In this document: positions 23,266 to 30,719 of the stretch, piece by piece
Layout: each line of letters starts with the position of its first letter
How positions within the stretch are numbered: the stretch's first letter is position 1
Virus record (IMG/VR): IMGVR_UViG_3300037961_001434
Coordinates: 5,071 to 36,981 of that record
Strand: one strand, 5' to 3'
DNA from: a virus
DNA: 31,911 nucleotides
Position numbers and translations under genes: made by a program
Notes under the pieces: generated by a model
What the model saw: the letters and a program-made list of their open reading frames with translations, nothing else
Databases searched by the model: none
What the model was told of the DNA's origin: nothing

Positions 23266-24098
23266 TGACATCTCTGAAAACTCCTCTTCGTTATCCTGGT
23301 GGTAAGTCCCGTGCTGTCAAAAAGATGGCACAGTTCTTTCCACTTTTTTCTGATTATAAAGAGTTTCGTGAACCTTTCCTTGGTGGAGGATCTGTAGCGT
23401 TGTACATCACACAGACGCACCCGCACCTTGATGTGTGGGTTAATGATCTGTATGAACCGCTATACACTTTCTGGACACAACTTCAGTCGAATGGGAAAGA
23501 AATTAGGAATGAACTTATTCAACTTAAACAAAGGCACCCTGATCCAACTTCGGCAAAGTATCTCTTCTTGGAGGCAAAAGAATATCTCTCTAAACCAGAG
23601 CGATTTACTACTCCTAAGAATCGTGCTGTCAGTTTCTATATTGTTAACAAGTGCTCTTTTTCTGGTCTCACTGAGTCCTCCTCGTTCAGCAAGCAGGCGT
23701 CAGACTCAAACTTTAGTATGCGAGGAATCGAGAAACTTCCTTACTACCAAGAACTCATCAGTAAATGGAAAATCACTAATCTGTCATACGAAGAATTGAT
23801 GACAGATGATCGTGATGTTTTTGTGTATCTAGATCCACCTTATGAGATTAAGTCTAATCTCTATGGAAAACGTGGAAACATGCACAAAGGGTTTGATCAT
23901 GACAAATTTTACTTTGATTGTGATAAATATGGTTGCGACCAAATGGTCTCATATAATTCATCTAATCTAATTAAATCCAGATTTATCGACTGGAAACCGT
24001 ATGAGTATGATCACACATACACCATGCGATCAGTCGGAGAATACATGAAAGAACAACAACAAAGAAAAGAATTATTACTACTAAACTATACAGTATAA
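23265..24098 (+). CDS. dam: DNA adenine methyltransferase Dam
   Basis: The 277-aa product has the N6-adenine MTase features of the D12/Dam group: LRYPGGKSR near the start, the SAM-binding FREPFLGGGS (34-43), and catalytic DPPY (190-193). T4 Dam is 259 aa and methylates GATC; the target here cannot be read from sequence. It is followed within 5 bp by a PD-(D/E)xK nuclease-like gene, which may be a functional partner. Confidence 0.94.
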   Translation: MTSLKTPLRYPGGKSRAVKKMAQFFPLFSDYKEFREPFLGGGSVALYITQTHPHLDVWVNDLYEPLYTFWTQLQSNGKEIRNELIQLKQRHPDPTSAKYLFLEAKEYLSKPERFTTPKNRAVSFYIVNKCSFSGLTESSSFSKQASDSNFSMRGIEKLPYYQELISKWKITNLSYEELMTDDRDVFVYLDPPYEIKSNLYGKRGNMHKGFDHDKFYFDCDKYGCDQMVSYNSSNLIKSRFIDWKPYEYDHTYTMRSVGEYMKEQQQRKELLLLNYTV

Positions 24099-24102
24099 TA
24101 CA

Positions 24103-24762
24103 ATGACTAGATCTCCTAACGCACAACGTATAATCCCATGTATGCCACCTCTCTTAGAAGAGGAAACTATACCCCTCTCTAGAGAAGACGGATTCACCAA
24201 GTTTGGTGGGACCGCATGTGAACTATTAGTCAAAGCATATTTTCTCCAACAAAATATTAATGTAGCAGAACCCAACGTAGATGACGGCGTTGATATTTTG
24301 ATCGAGAAAAAAGAAGAAGGTTGGGTGCGAGGACAAGTCAAGAAAGTTGTATATCAATACGAGATGGATAGAGGAATGTACAACCGATCTGGTGGTACAA
24401 ACAAAGTATTTCGTTCTCGATTTAACTTTAACTTTCAGAGTGGTGGAAGAACTGCACCACACTTAAAGAATGGTAGGAGGCAAAGGGGACCTGATGATTA
24501 TGATTATTTCTATCATGTTCTTCTAACACCTTACCGTCAACTTATCTGGGAAACACCAGTAAGTTTAATTCCATTAAGAGACGATGGAACATTTGTTGCA
24601 ACTAAGAATCCTTGTCTAGATAGAGACAACTGGAAAAGAAAACCATCGGACATTAAGTGGTCGGATCATTTGATTTATCGTAGGTTTGATCCTATTGTAT
24701 TCAAAGAGTATCCTGAATTCTTTCTTAAACCAGAACAACAAACACTAGAAAAATTCTTTTAA
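24103..24762 (+). CDS. PD-(D/E)xK nuclease-like protein
   Basis: The 219-aa product has the nuclease core in its first third: a helix with E40 (GGTACELLVKAYFLQ), D64 in DDGVDILIEK, and QVK (78-80) in VRGQVKKV, i.e. E...D...QxK. The rest carries WSDHLIYRRF-type segments without a recognised DNA-binding domain. Directly after dam, it could be a restriction-like or repair nuclease; it could also be an inactive remnant, but the active residues appear intact. TATAAT occurs at 24094 with no usable -35. Confidence 0.62.
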   Translation: MTRSPNAQRIIPCMPPLLEEETIPLSREDGFTKFGGTACELLVKAYFLQQNINVAEPNVDDGVDILIEKKEEGWVRGQVKKVVYQYEMDRGMYNRSGGTNKVFRSRFNFNFQSGGRTAPHLKNGRRQRGPDDYDYFYHVLLTPYRQLIWETPVSLIPLRDDGTFVATKNPCLDRDNWKRKPSDIKWSDHLIYRRFDPIVFKEYPEFFLKPEQQTLEKFF

Positions 24763-24764
24763 TT

Positions 24765-25358
24765 ATGAGGGAACAATTTGTAAAGGACAAGTACCTTTAC
24801 CTCCCTAACTTTATATCCTATAACAGAGCAGGTCTTCTTGCTGAAGAACTTATATCAGATGCAAACAAATATGATTGGGAATCTGATTGGGATGTAGCAC
24901 CTAATTGTGCAGCACAATATAATCCCATAGGTGCAGCAGAACTACTCTGTGAACAAATAGGAAAAGTCGGTGAACTAGTCGGAGAACCTGTATTCCCTAC
25001 CTACTCATTTGGTAGGGTTTACAGAAGAGGTGACACATTACCTAAGCATACAGATAGAGCAGCATGTGAGATATCAATGACTGTTCATTTGTATGGGGAC
25101 GAAGAATGGTATTTTGGATGTTATGACAAAAAGTTTTCTTTGAATCCAGGTGATGCTATACTATACCTAGGGACAATAGTTCCACACTATAGAGTTGGAG
25201 CATACGAAGGTGATGAGTATGCACAATTCTTTTTACATTATGTACGAACCCGTGGATGTCATAACAATTGCATTTTTGACTCTGCAGATTCAGGATTAAA
25301 CAATCAACAATTGATCAAGGAACTAAACACATGGCATATGATGAACGATATCCTCTAA
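24765..25358 (+). CDS. 2OG-Fe(II) oxygenase 3
   Basis: The 197-aa product has H95-T-D97 (PKHTDRA), distal H141 in VPHYRVG, and an SMTVHLYGDEEWYF strand (104-117), all as in 2OG-Fe(II) dioxygenases. Third member of this family in the window; low overall similarity to the other two suggests different substrates. It is two bases after the nuclease-like gene and overlaps gp62 by 28 nt. Confidence 0.87.
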   Translation: MREQFVKDKYLYLPNFISYNRAGLLAEELISDANKYDWESDWDVAPNCAAQYNPIGAAELLCEQIGKVGELVGEPVFPTYSFGRVYRRGDTLPKHTDRAACEISMTVHLYGDEEWYFGCYDKKFSLNPGDAILYLGTIVPHYRVGAYEGDEYAQFFLHYVRTRGCHNNCIFDSADSGLNNQQLIKELNTWHMMNDIL

Positions 25359-25732
25359 AGGATTATTTGAACTCCATCAACTACAGTAAAGATTACTTGA
25401 TGGAAGAAGATCCCCTTTGGGAGAAGAACTATCCAGAATACATAGTCAATAGGTGCATGTCACAACACCTAGATACTATTATGTTCGCCAATGAAATGAA
25501 TGTATGTTCTCACCTAGACAAGAAATTACAATATGATTTCTTTATAAATACGGTGAGACCCCGCAAGAGATTTTCTCCTTGGGGTAAGAAACAAAAGGTT
25601 GATAATCTTGAACTTGTCAAGCAATACTATGGTTATTCCAATGAAAAGGCAATACAAGCACTTAGGATTCTCACTCCAGATCAAATCGATTTCATTAGAA
25701 CTAAACTGAATAAAGGGGGTAAGAAACGATGA
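25331..25732 (+). CDS. gp62: Clamp loader small subunit gp62
   Basis: The 133-aa product resembles cyanophage gp62: YPLKDYLNSINYSKDYLMEE near the N-terminus and VRPRKRFSPWGK (residues about 76-87). T4 gp62 is 187 aa, so this is a shorter form. It completes the gp44 clamp loader. Location directly before regA matches T4. The gene contains an in-frame TATAAATA (25543-25550), which could be a late promoter or chance. Confidence 0.83.
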   Translation: MAYDERYPLKDYLNSINYSKDYLMEEDPLWEKNYPEYIVNRCMSQHLDTIMFANEMNVCSHLDKKLQYDFFINTVRPRKRFSPWGKKQKVDNLELVKQYYGYSNEKAIQALRILTPDQIDFIRTKLNKGGKKR

Positions 25733-26157
25733 ATGATGTGAAAGAAGTCCAGTGGACCAAAGAGGATATGATTGAAGTGAATTTGAAGGAACCTGATGAC
25801 TTCCTGAAAGTTCGTGAAACTCTTACTCGTATTGGTGTTGCTTCACGCAAAGAAAGAAAGTTATATCAATCATGCCACATTCTGCATAAGAAGGGGCAAT
25901 ATTACATTGTGCATTTCAAAGAACTGTTCGCTCTAGATGGAAAGAAAGCGAATCTTTCTGAGAATGATGTGCAACGTAGAAACAGAATTATTAAGTTACT
26001 TTCTGATTGGGGTCTTATTGAAATTGTTAAAGAAGATTTAATAAAGGACGCTGCTCCCCTCAGTCAGATTAAAGTCATTGCATTTAAAGAGAAAGGGGAT
26101 TGGACGCTTGAGTCCAAGTATAATATTGGCAAAAAAAGACAAGTTGTAGAATCCTAA
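25729..26157 (+). CDS. regA: Translational repressor RegA
   Basis: The 142-aa product (T4 RegA 122 aa) matches T4 RegA closely in LKEPDDFLKVRETLTRIG, LYQSCHILHKKGQYYIVHFK, and the DWGLIEIV segment. RegA binds start regions of early mRNAs and blocks translation. The start overlaps gp62 by 4 nt (ATGA). There is a short extra N-terminus of about 14 residues relative to T4. Confidence 0.96.
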   Translation: MNDVKEVQWTKEDMIEVNLKEPDDFLKVRETLTRIGVASRKERKLYQSCHILHKKGQYYIVHFKELFALDGKKANLSENDVQRRNRIIKLLSDWGLIEIVKEDLIKDAAPLSQIKVIAFKEKGDWTLESKYNIGKKRQVVES

Positions 26158-26160
26158 ATA
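26154..26160 (+). promoter_or_regulatory. Late-type motif CTAAATA after regA
   Basis: CTAAATA overlaps the regA stop and lies 22 bp before the ATG at 26183. It would mark the change from replication genes to a late membrane/virion group. Confidence 0.5.
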
Positions 26161-26182
26161 GAGCTGCCACGAATCTATATAA

Positions 26183-26632
26183 ATGCCAGAAGAAGAAGTA
26201 AAACAAGAAGAACCTAAAAAGAAGGGTATCTTCAGTAAACTCAAAGAGGCATCTGAAGACAAGGAAGAGCAACTAGCGATTCTGTCTACGTTCGTAAGGT
26301 TAGGAATTTTGGTATGGTCTGGTGGCATTCTAACTTTAGCGTATGTAGATCTGCCTAAGGCACTTCAGTTTCCTGAACAAGATCTCGATCCGACATTCAT
26401 AGCCTCGGTCTTTACTGGGGTTTTAGCTACGTTCGGGGTTCAGACGGCAAAAAAATCTAATGATGGCACCATGAAGATGCAACAGCAACAAGCTGCTGCC
26501 GCTGCTGGTGGAATCACTAAAGCAGATTTAGAAAGATTGATTGCTGCTGCGAAAGAATCTACACCTACTCAAACAATTAGAATTGAGCAGGCACCGATCA
26601 AGATCACTACAGATGACACTTATAAAATGTAA
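26183..26632 (+). CDS. Two-TM membrane protein, holin-like candidate
   Basis: The 149-aa protein has a charged N-terminus (residues 1-30), two hydrophobic segments at about 34-55 (FVRLGILVWSGGILTLAYV) and 70-86 (IASVFTGVLATFGV), then a Gln/Ala-rich linker and a soluble tail. Two spans with charged ends are compatible with a holin, but also with a virion or envelope protein. No family motif was found. It starts a run of four membrane-linked genes. Confidence 0.6.
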   Translation: MPEEEVKQEEPKKKGIFSKLKEASEDKEEQLAILSTFVRLGILVWSGGILTLAYVDLPKALQFPEQDLDPTFIASVFTGVLATFGVQTAKKSNDGTMKMQQQQAAAAAGGITKADLERLIAAAKESTPTQTIRIEQAPIKITTDDTYKM

Positions 26633-26634
26633 TC

Positions 26635-26874
26635 ATGCAAAAAATTATTAACGTCTTAGCAATTCTATCGTTTGCTGGTGTCGCAGGCATCGTCGGCGGT
26701 GGAACATATCTCTATTTTCAAAAGGATGCACTGATCAAGGACCTTACTGGTACTCTTGTCGATGGTGCTATTGGTGGTATTACAGATAAACTTCCTGACA
26801 TCTTAGATGCTGGATTACCTGATGTTACTGGTCCTGCTGTCCCACTACAGGGTGGACTTCCCACAATGCCATGA
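26635..26874 (+). CDS. Signal-anchor small protein, 79 aa
   Basis: The N-terminus is a signal or anchor sequence (IINVLAILSFAGVAGIVGG, residues 4-22), followed by a short helix and a Gly/Pro/Asp-rich tail (residues 35-79). It fits small cyanophage membrane proteins of unknown role. Two bases follow the previous stop; its own stop overlaps the next ATG. Confidence 0.7.
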   Translation: MQKIINVLAILSFAGVAGIVGGGTYLYFQKDALIKDLTGTLVDGAIGGITDKLPDILDAGLPDVTGPAVPLQGGLPTMP

Positions 26875-27443
26875 AACCTACTAATCTCCTAGTTGCTATT
26901 TTGGGTGGTGCTTTTGGCATTGCTCATCTTGGTATGATTGGAATGATCTGGAATTCTAAAAAATTACCAGTGATCAATCCTCCTGTAGGTGATTACTCTG
27001 CCTACGAAGCAAACGTGGGTCCAAATGGTTATAGTATTAAGTACCGTTCTAATGATCCTAAGGTCATGGGTGTCAACAAATATGTTGATAAGACTAATGG
27101 ATTCTTTGGCATCGGTGGTAAATCAAATGTCACTTTTGAAGAACAATATACTATGGATGGCGCTCGTCATCTAGGAGCGGATGACGCGGGAAAGTTGACC
27201 GCTGCCAACGTCGCATGTATAAAAGCGGTGGGCGGTGGCGAACAGACTGGTCGTGTCGTAGGCGCTAGTATGGGTGCTGCAGCAGCAGGTACTGTCACAG
27301 GTATTCCTTTCGTAGGACCTGTCCTAGGCGGTCTGGTTGCTATCTTCGGTGGCGATAAAGGTGCCGAGGTTGGTGGTGAAATTGCTAGTGATTTAAGTGA
27401 GGACTGTGAAGATGGAGATACCAAAGATAGCGATACCCCATAA
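26871..27443 (+). CDS. Membrane protein with glycine-zipper C-terminus
   Basis: The 190-aa product has an N-terminal anchor (LLVAILGGAFGIAHLGMIGM, residues 6-25), a soluble middle and a C-terminal Gly/Ala-rich stretch (about residues 125-175) with repeated G-x3-G spacing that resembles glycine-zipper membrane helices. Possible virion membrane-penetrating or envelope protein. The ATG overlaps the previous stop (ATGA), and the 3' end overlaps the next gene by about 32 nt. Confidence 0.7.
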   Translation: MKPTNLLVAILGGAFGIAHLGMIGMIWNSKKLPVINPPVGDYSAYEANVGPNGYSIKYRSNDPKVMGVNKYVDKTNGFFGIGGKSNVTFEEQYTMDGARHLGADDAGKLTAANVACIKAVGGGEQTGRVVGASMGAAAAGTVTGIPFVGPVLGGLVAIFGGDKGAEVGGEIASDLSEDCEDGDTKDSDTP

Positions 27444-28173
27444 CAGGGTAGGCATACAACCAATTCCTAGAGTATATACGCCTGAGTGGTTGAAGGAAGC
27501 ACCTACGGTCATTCCTCCAGCACCACCAGTGACTAGTCAAATTGGTGTGCCAATCGTTAATATACCTGGTTGTGTTGAAGCACATGAAAGTAATAAAGAG
27601 TCGCTAAAGATTGATGACCCTAGAGGTGTGAAGGTCTATTGTGATTCTGGTGTGCCGTCATTCAATCCTATTGACTATAACAAAGACAAACTTAAGTGGG
27701 AACAAGAAAAGGTGGAACCTCCTAAGATTCCACCTCCCGAACCTATTGTTCCTGAGACACCTAAAATACCAAATGAATTACCGCAGTGTCCTACAGAAGT
27801 GCAGAAGATAGAAGCACCTGTAGGTACGTTGACTGATGCTGGTAAGAAAAAGATTGTAGAGTATAAATTTATTGAAAACCAGTGTGTCGCAATCAAAGAA
27901 GACTTAAATGTAACAGATCAGATTATTAAAGCAGTTCCGTCAACAGGACAAGTTACAACTACAGTAGGTATCACTATTGTTGCAACTGCTGCAGCAACAG
28001 CAACACCATTCTTATTGAAAGTTGTTAAACCAATTGTTAAACAGATAATTAAAAAGATCAAGAAGGCACTAGGAAAAGAACCTCCTAAGTTATCTGCTAA
28101 TGAGATTCGTGCCAATAAGTATAGAGAAAAGAAAGGGTTGCCTGAACTCAAGCAACCCAAAAAGAAAAAGTAA
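27412..28173 (+). CDS. Pro-rich membrane-associated protein, 253 aa
   Basis: An in-frame GTG at 27397 would add 5 codons; ATG 27412 is preferred. The N-terminal two-thirds are Pro- and Ile-rich with VEPPKIPPPEPIVPETPKIP-like repeats and four Cys, followed by a hydrophobic segment (about residues 182-202, VGITIVATAAATATPFLL) and a very basic lysine-rich tail. It looks like a virion or envelope structural protein. It ends back-to-back with the minus-strand gene: their stops are adjacent (28173/28174) with no terminator. Confidence 0.7.
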   Translation: MEIPKIAIPHNRVGIQPIPRVYTPEWLKEAPTVIPPAPPVTSQIGVPIVNIPGCVEAHESNKESLKIDDPRGVKVYCDSGVPSFNPIDYNKDKLKWEQEKVEPPKIPPPEPIVPETPKIPNELPQCPTEVQKIEAPVGTLTDAGKKKIVEYKFIENQCVAIKEDLNVTDQIIKAVPSTGQVTTTVGITIVATAAATATPFLLKVVKPIVKQIIKKIKKALGKEPPKLSANEIRANKYREKKGLPELKQPKKKK

Positions 28174-28923
28174 TTATTTTTTAGTGTCACCAATAGACAT
28201 TGGTAGACCTAAGTCATTTGCATTGGTAGAAACTTTCTGAGGAATAACGTGACTATGTTGAGGCACACCTGTTACATTTTTGACTTCTATGTCTTGACAT
28301 AGACGATAGTAAGGACTCCATGAAGCGAAGGTAATACCTTTCTTTGCCATCTCTCCACATTTGGTTAATCTTGTAAGCTCAAACTCTAATCTACGGTTGG
28401 CAAGCATTTGACCACGCAAATCATTATGATGTTGTGCTGCTTCTTTACAAAGTGTTTGTTGTTTCTTATCTAATGGCCACGAGATTGTTGCTGAGAATCC
28501 TGCGTTCCAGTTGTAGTTATCTTTTTGTCCCGTTCTGATATCTCGATAGTAGAGGATGTCACCTGGATTGTCAGGTATCCCGTCTGGTATAGGGTTATTA
28601 TCGTCATCAAAATCCCCAGTAAGGTCGAGCATGTTATATACAGGGTCAGCATAGTGACTCTCAAAGGGGAACTGCCAAGAAGTGCTTCGTGTAACATATG
28701 GAGTGAAATTTAGTGTGGGTCCTTGGCAACTAATGCCATCTCCATATTGGTTAGTTATGTACGGACCTTGTAAAACCTGAATTGCCTGGTTGGTGACTGA
28801 GCCCGAACTATTCGCGACTGGAGCTGCAGTAGCAGATACACCACCAACTGTCTCTGCATTCACAGGTGATGCACATAGAAGTGCGATTACTGCGTAAAGA
28901 TACTTGTAGTGTCTGTTACGCTT
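28174..28923 (-). CDS. Exported protein with unresolved start (about 249 aa)
   Basis: A clear signal-peptide core (YLYAVIALLCASPVNA) precedes a mature part with four cysteines (ISCQG, TLCKE, TKCGE, RLCQD). Yet no ATG, GTG, TTG or CTG precedes that core closely. In-frame ATG 29058 and GTG 29025 lie deep inside the upstream gene, and GTG 28863 falls after the core. The codon where a start would fit, before RNRHYKYLY, is AAG at 28921-28923. The coordinates use that point. Either a non-standard start, a mutation, or an error explains it. No named family. Confidence 0.6.
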   Translation of the reverse strand, partial: KRNRHYKYLYAVIALLCASPVNAETVGGVSATAAPVANSSGSVTNQAIQVLQGPYITNQYGDGISCQGPTLNFTPYVTRSTSWQFPFESHYADPVYNMLDLTGDFDDDNNPIPDGIPDNPGDILYYRDIRTGQKDNYNWNAGFSATISWPLDKKQQTLCKEAAQHHNDLRGQMLANRRLEFELTRLTKCGEMAKKGITFASWSPYYRLCQDIEVKNVTGVPQHSHVIPQKVSTNANDLGLPMSIGDTKK

Positions 28924-29372
28924 TGAATTGTTGTTGTTCTTTCGATAATCGTATGATTTGAAAGACCTGGTGCCATGTAAGACTCTACGAAGGAAAACTG
29001 ACCGCCAGGTGTGCTTTGCTTCCACGCTGGTCGTGTTCCCATGTTCAATCCTGTCCATGTCGAAGAGATTCCATTACTATTAGTTGATGATGAAGGTGCC
29101 TGTACACTGATTGATTCAGTTCCAGACGGTGTTATATTGGTGCCGCTTTGAGGTTCAACTCCATGTCCACTTACACTATATGTATATCCAGTGTTATAGT
29201 CCATCGAGTTTATGACCTCAACCACTTCAGATGTTGTCTCTGTGTGAGTCGTCATTTGGCCCTGCTGAAAATTTGGGACAACGGGGACTGCTTGGGCGGT
29301 GGCACCTGTACTCAGGATTGCCACCACACTCATCGCAGTAAATAACGAGGTCTTTCCAGAAAGGATGGTCAC
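28887..29372 (-). CDS. Exported Ser/Thr-rich protein, 161 aa
   Basis: The N-terminal signal peptide (LFTAMSVVAILSTGATAQA) is followed by a Ser/Thr/Gly-rich, probably beta-structured mature part with few charged residues. YSVSGHGV here resembles YSISGNNV in the protein at 29384, so the two may be distant paralogues. It is the middle of three minus-strand exported genes and overlaps the start region of the next by 37 nt. Confidence 0.75.
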   Translation of the reverse strand: MTILSGKTSLFTAMSVVAILSTGATAQAVPVVPNFQQGQMTTHTETTSEVVEVINSMDYNTGYTYSVSGHGVEPQSGTNITPSGTESISVQAPSSSTNSNGISSTWTGLNMGTRPAWKQSTPGGQFSFVESYMAPGLSNHTIIERTTTIQSVTDTTSIFTQ

Positions 29373-29383
29373 GAGGATTCTCC

Positions 29384-29869
29384 TTACTTGATAAGGATTT
29401 CACTAGAGAACTGTCCGATTGCAGATGTGCCCGCACCGCCAGCAGTTAGCGCCATTGATCCATTGGAACTGATTGTACCAGCTAAGTCGCCAGCAGATCC
29501 AGCTGCATTACTTGTCATGCTGCCGAAGTTTGCAACCTCACCAGTTGTAACTGCACTAGTAGGAATTACGTCAGCTTGAGTGAATGTGGTACTGAAACTG
29601 AACGATTCCCCTGCAGTTTTCTGGGTTGCTGAAATAGTACCAGGACCATAGATACCACTAGCAATCGTACCACCAGTAATTGTTCCAGCAGTCGTACCGT
29701 CAGTAGTATTCACGTTATTACCTGAAATACTGTAGGAATTTCCTAGGCGAGTTGCTTGTGTTGCTGCTGAATTCACTTGCAGTTGAACACTAGAAGAGAG
29801 TCGATGGGTAAGATCAGCGTGTGCTGGTGCTGCCATCATTAACATAACGAATGGTAAAAATTTCTTCAT
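29384..29869 (-). CDS. Exported Ser/Thr/Gly-rich protein, 161 aa
   Basis: The start chosen is ATG 29869 (MKKFLPFVMLMMAAPAHA), which gives a perfect signal peptide; the frame extends 69 bases further upstream but that part is unlike coding sequence. The mature part is Thr/Gly/Ser-rich and repetitive, with TTAGTITGGTIASGIYGPGT. It may form a beta-solenoid-like or fibre-like structure. It is first of the minus-strand operon, with a candidate promoter at 29891-29919. Confidence 0.75.
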   Translation of the reverse strand: MKKFLPFVMLMMAAPAHADLTHRLSSSVQLQVNSAATQATRLGNSYSISGNNVNTTDGTTAGTITGGTIASGIYGPGTISATQKTAGESFSFSTTFTQADVIPTSAVTTGEVANFGSMTSNAAGSAGDLAGTISSNGSMALTAGGAGTSAIGQFSSEILIK

Positions 29870-29890
29870 TTTTCCATCGAGAGGGATCCT

Positions 29891-29919
29891 ACTATATGTA
29901 TATGGGGAAAACGTTACAA
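29891..29919 (-). promoter_or_regulatory. Candidate sigma-70-type promoter for the minus-strand genes
   Basis: On the minus strand TTGTAA (29914-29919) and TATAGT (29891-29896) are 17 bp apart: four and five of six bases match consensus. It ends 22 bp before the ATG at 29869. Moderate evidence. Confidence 0.4.
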
Positions 29920-29961
29920 ATATGTTCGGTAGGTACACCTATATGTTAATAGGTATGACTA

Positions 29962-29968
29962 CTAAATA
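29962..29968 (+). promoter_or_regulatory. Late-type motif CTAAATA before hsp20
   Basis: CTAAATA stands 58 bp upstream of the hsp20 ATG. It may serve hsp20, but its distance is larger than for the other late-type boxes. TTATAAAAGGAGC at about 30007 contains the ribosome site. Confidence 0.4.
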
Positions 29969-30026
29969 TTTGCGGTTGCCTTCGGGGACCACACATACAA
30001 ACTCGCTTATAAAAGGAGCATAACAA

Positions 30027-30518
30027 ATGACTGGACTTAGAAAGTTCACCAGTAAAGATCTTGGTGCCATCGTAGATGCTACACAACGCTACAGTGTAGG
30101 CATGGACGATTTATTTTACAGACTGCATTCCTATGGGACGGGATCAGTCAACGAATCATATCCCCCATATAACATTGTCAAAGAATCAGAAATCAAGTGG
30201 AGAATTGAATTAGCACTTGCTGGTTGGTCAAAAGAAGATATCGAAGTTACTACTGAAAGTAATGTTCTTGTAGTAAAATCAAGAAAAGATAAGAAGGTCG
30301 AGGAAGAGTATCTACATAAGGGTGTGTCATCTCGCTCATTCGCAAGAGGGTTTAACCTATCAGATGATGTCGAAATCGGCACAGTCACTTTCAACAATGG
30401 ATTGCTAGTGATAGAATTACAGAGGATTATCCCTGATCACCAGAAACACAAAGTTTATGAGATCCAAAATTCTTCATTACCTGAAGGTGATGATGTTGCA
30501 TCCAGCGACACACTTTAA
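30027..30518 (+). CDS. hsp20: Small heat shock protein Hsp20
   Basis: The 163-aa product has an alpha-crystallin domain from about residue 50 to 145: IKWRIELALAGWSKEDIEV, a VKSRKDKK turn, YLHKGVSSRSFAR, and the conserved VTFNNGLLVIEL (the A-x-x-x-n-G-v-L motif). Small heat shock proteins hold unfolding proteins in solution; hsp20 is a common cyanophage gene. AGGAG is seven bases before the ATG. Confidence 0.93.
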   Translation: MTGLRKFTSKDLGAIVDATQRYSVGMDDLFYRLHSYGTGSVNESYPPYNIVKESEIKWRIELALAGWSKEDIEVTTESNVLVVKSRKDKKVEEEYLHKGVSSRSFARGFNLSDDVEIGTVTFNNGLLVIELQRIIPDHQKHKVYEIQNSSLPEGDDVASSDTL

Positions 30519-30663
30519 TATCTTGTCGGTAGGAATGTTAATCCTAATTGGATTGTTCCACAACCATGCACATTACACCATGGAAGTTGACGCTGATTCA
30601 TATGTCAGAAACTGGTGCAGGAAAAATCCTGACACCTGCCAAAGTTATATTGATGAGTGGTGA
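30493..30663 (+). CDS. Small membrane protein, 56 aa
   Basis: ATG 30493 is preferred: GAAGG (30483-30487) precedes it by five bases, whereas in-frame ATGs at 30457 and 30490 lack a good site. One transmembrane segment (FNILSVGMLILIGLFHNH) is followed by a polar tail with two Cys. It overlaps hsp20 by 26 nt in another frame. Terminator follows. Confidence 0.6.
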   Translation: MLHPATHFNILSVGMLILIGLFHNHAHYTMEVDADSYVRNWCRKNPDTCQSYIDEW

Positions 30664-30681
30664 TATATAATGTACAACAGA

Positions 30682-30706
30682 AGAGACCCGCTGAGGGTCT
30701 CTTTTT
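30682..30706 (+). terminator. Intrinsic terminator after hsp20 unit
   Basis: AGAGACCC (30682-30689) pairs perfectly with GGGTCTCT (30695-30702) around a 5-nt loop, followed by TTTTT. Confidence 0.92.
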
Positions 30707-30719
30707 ATTTGAGGTTAGT

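Noticed and set aside
24094-24099. TATAAT just before the nuclease-like gene
   Set aside because: No -35-like sequence at 16-18 bp and the start codon is only 4 bases away, leaving no room for a ribosome site.
25543-25550. TATAAATA inside gp62
   Set aside because: It is a perfect late consensus but encodes FINT in frame; regA is not expected to be a late gene, so chance is more likely. Not counted as a promoter.
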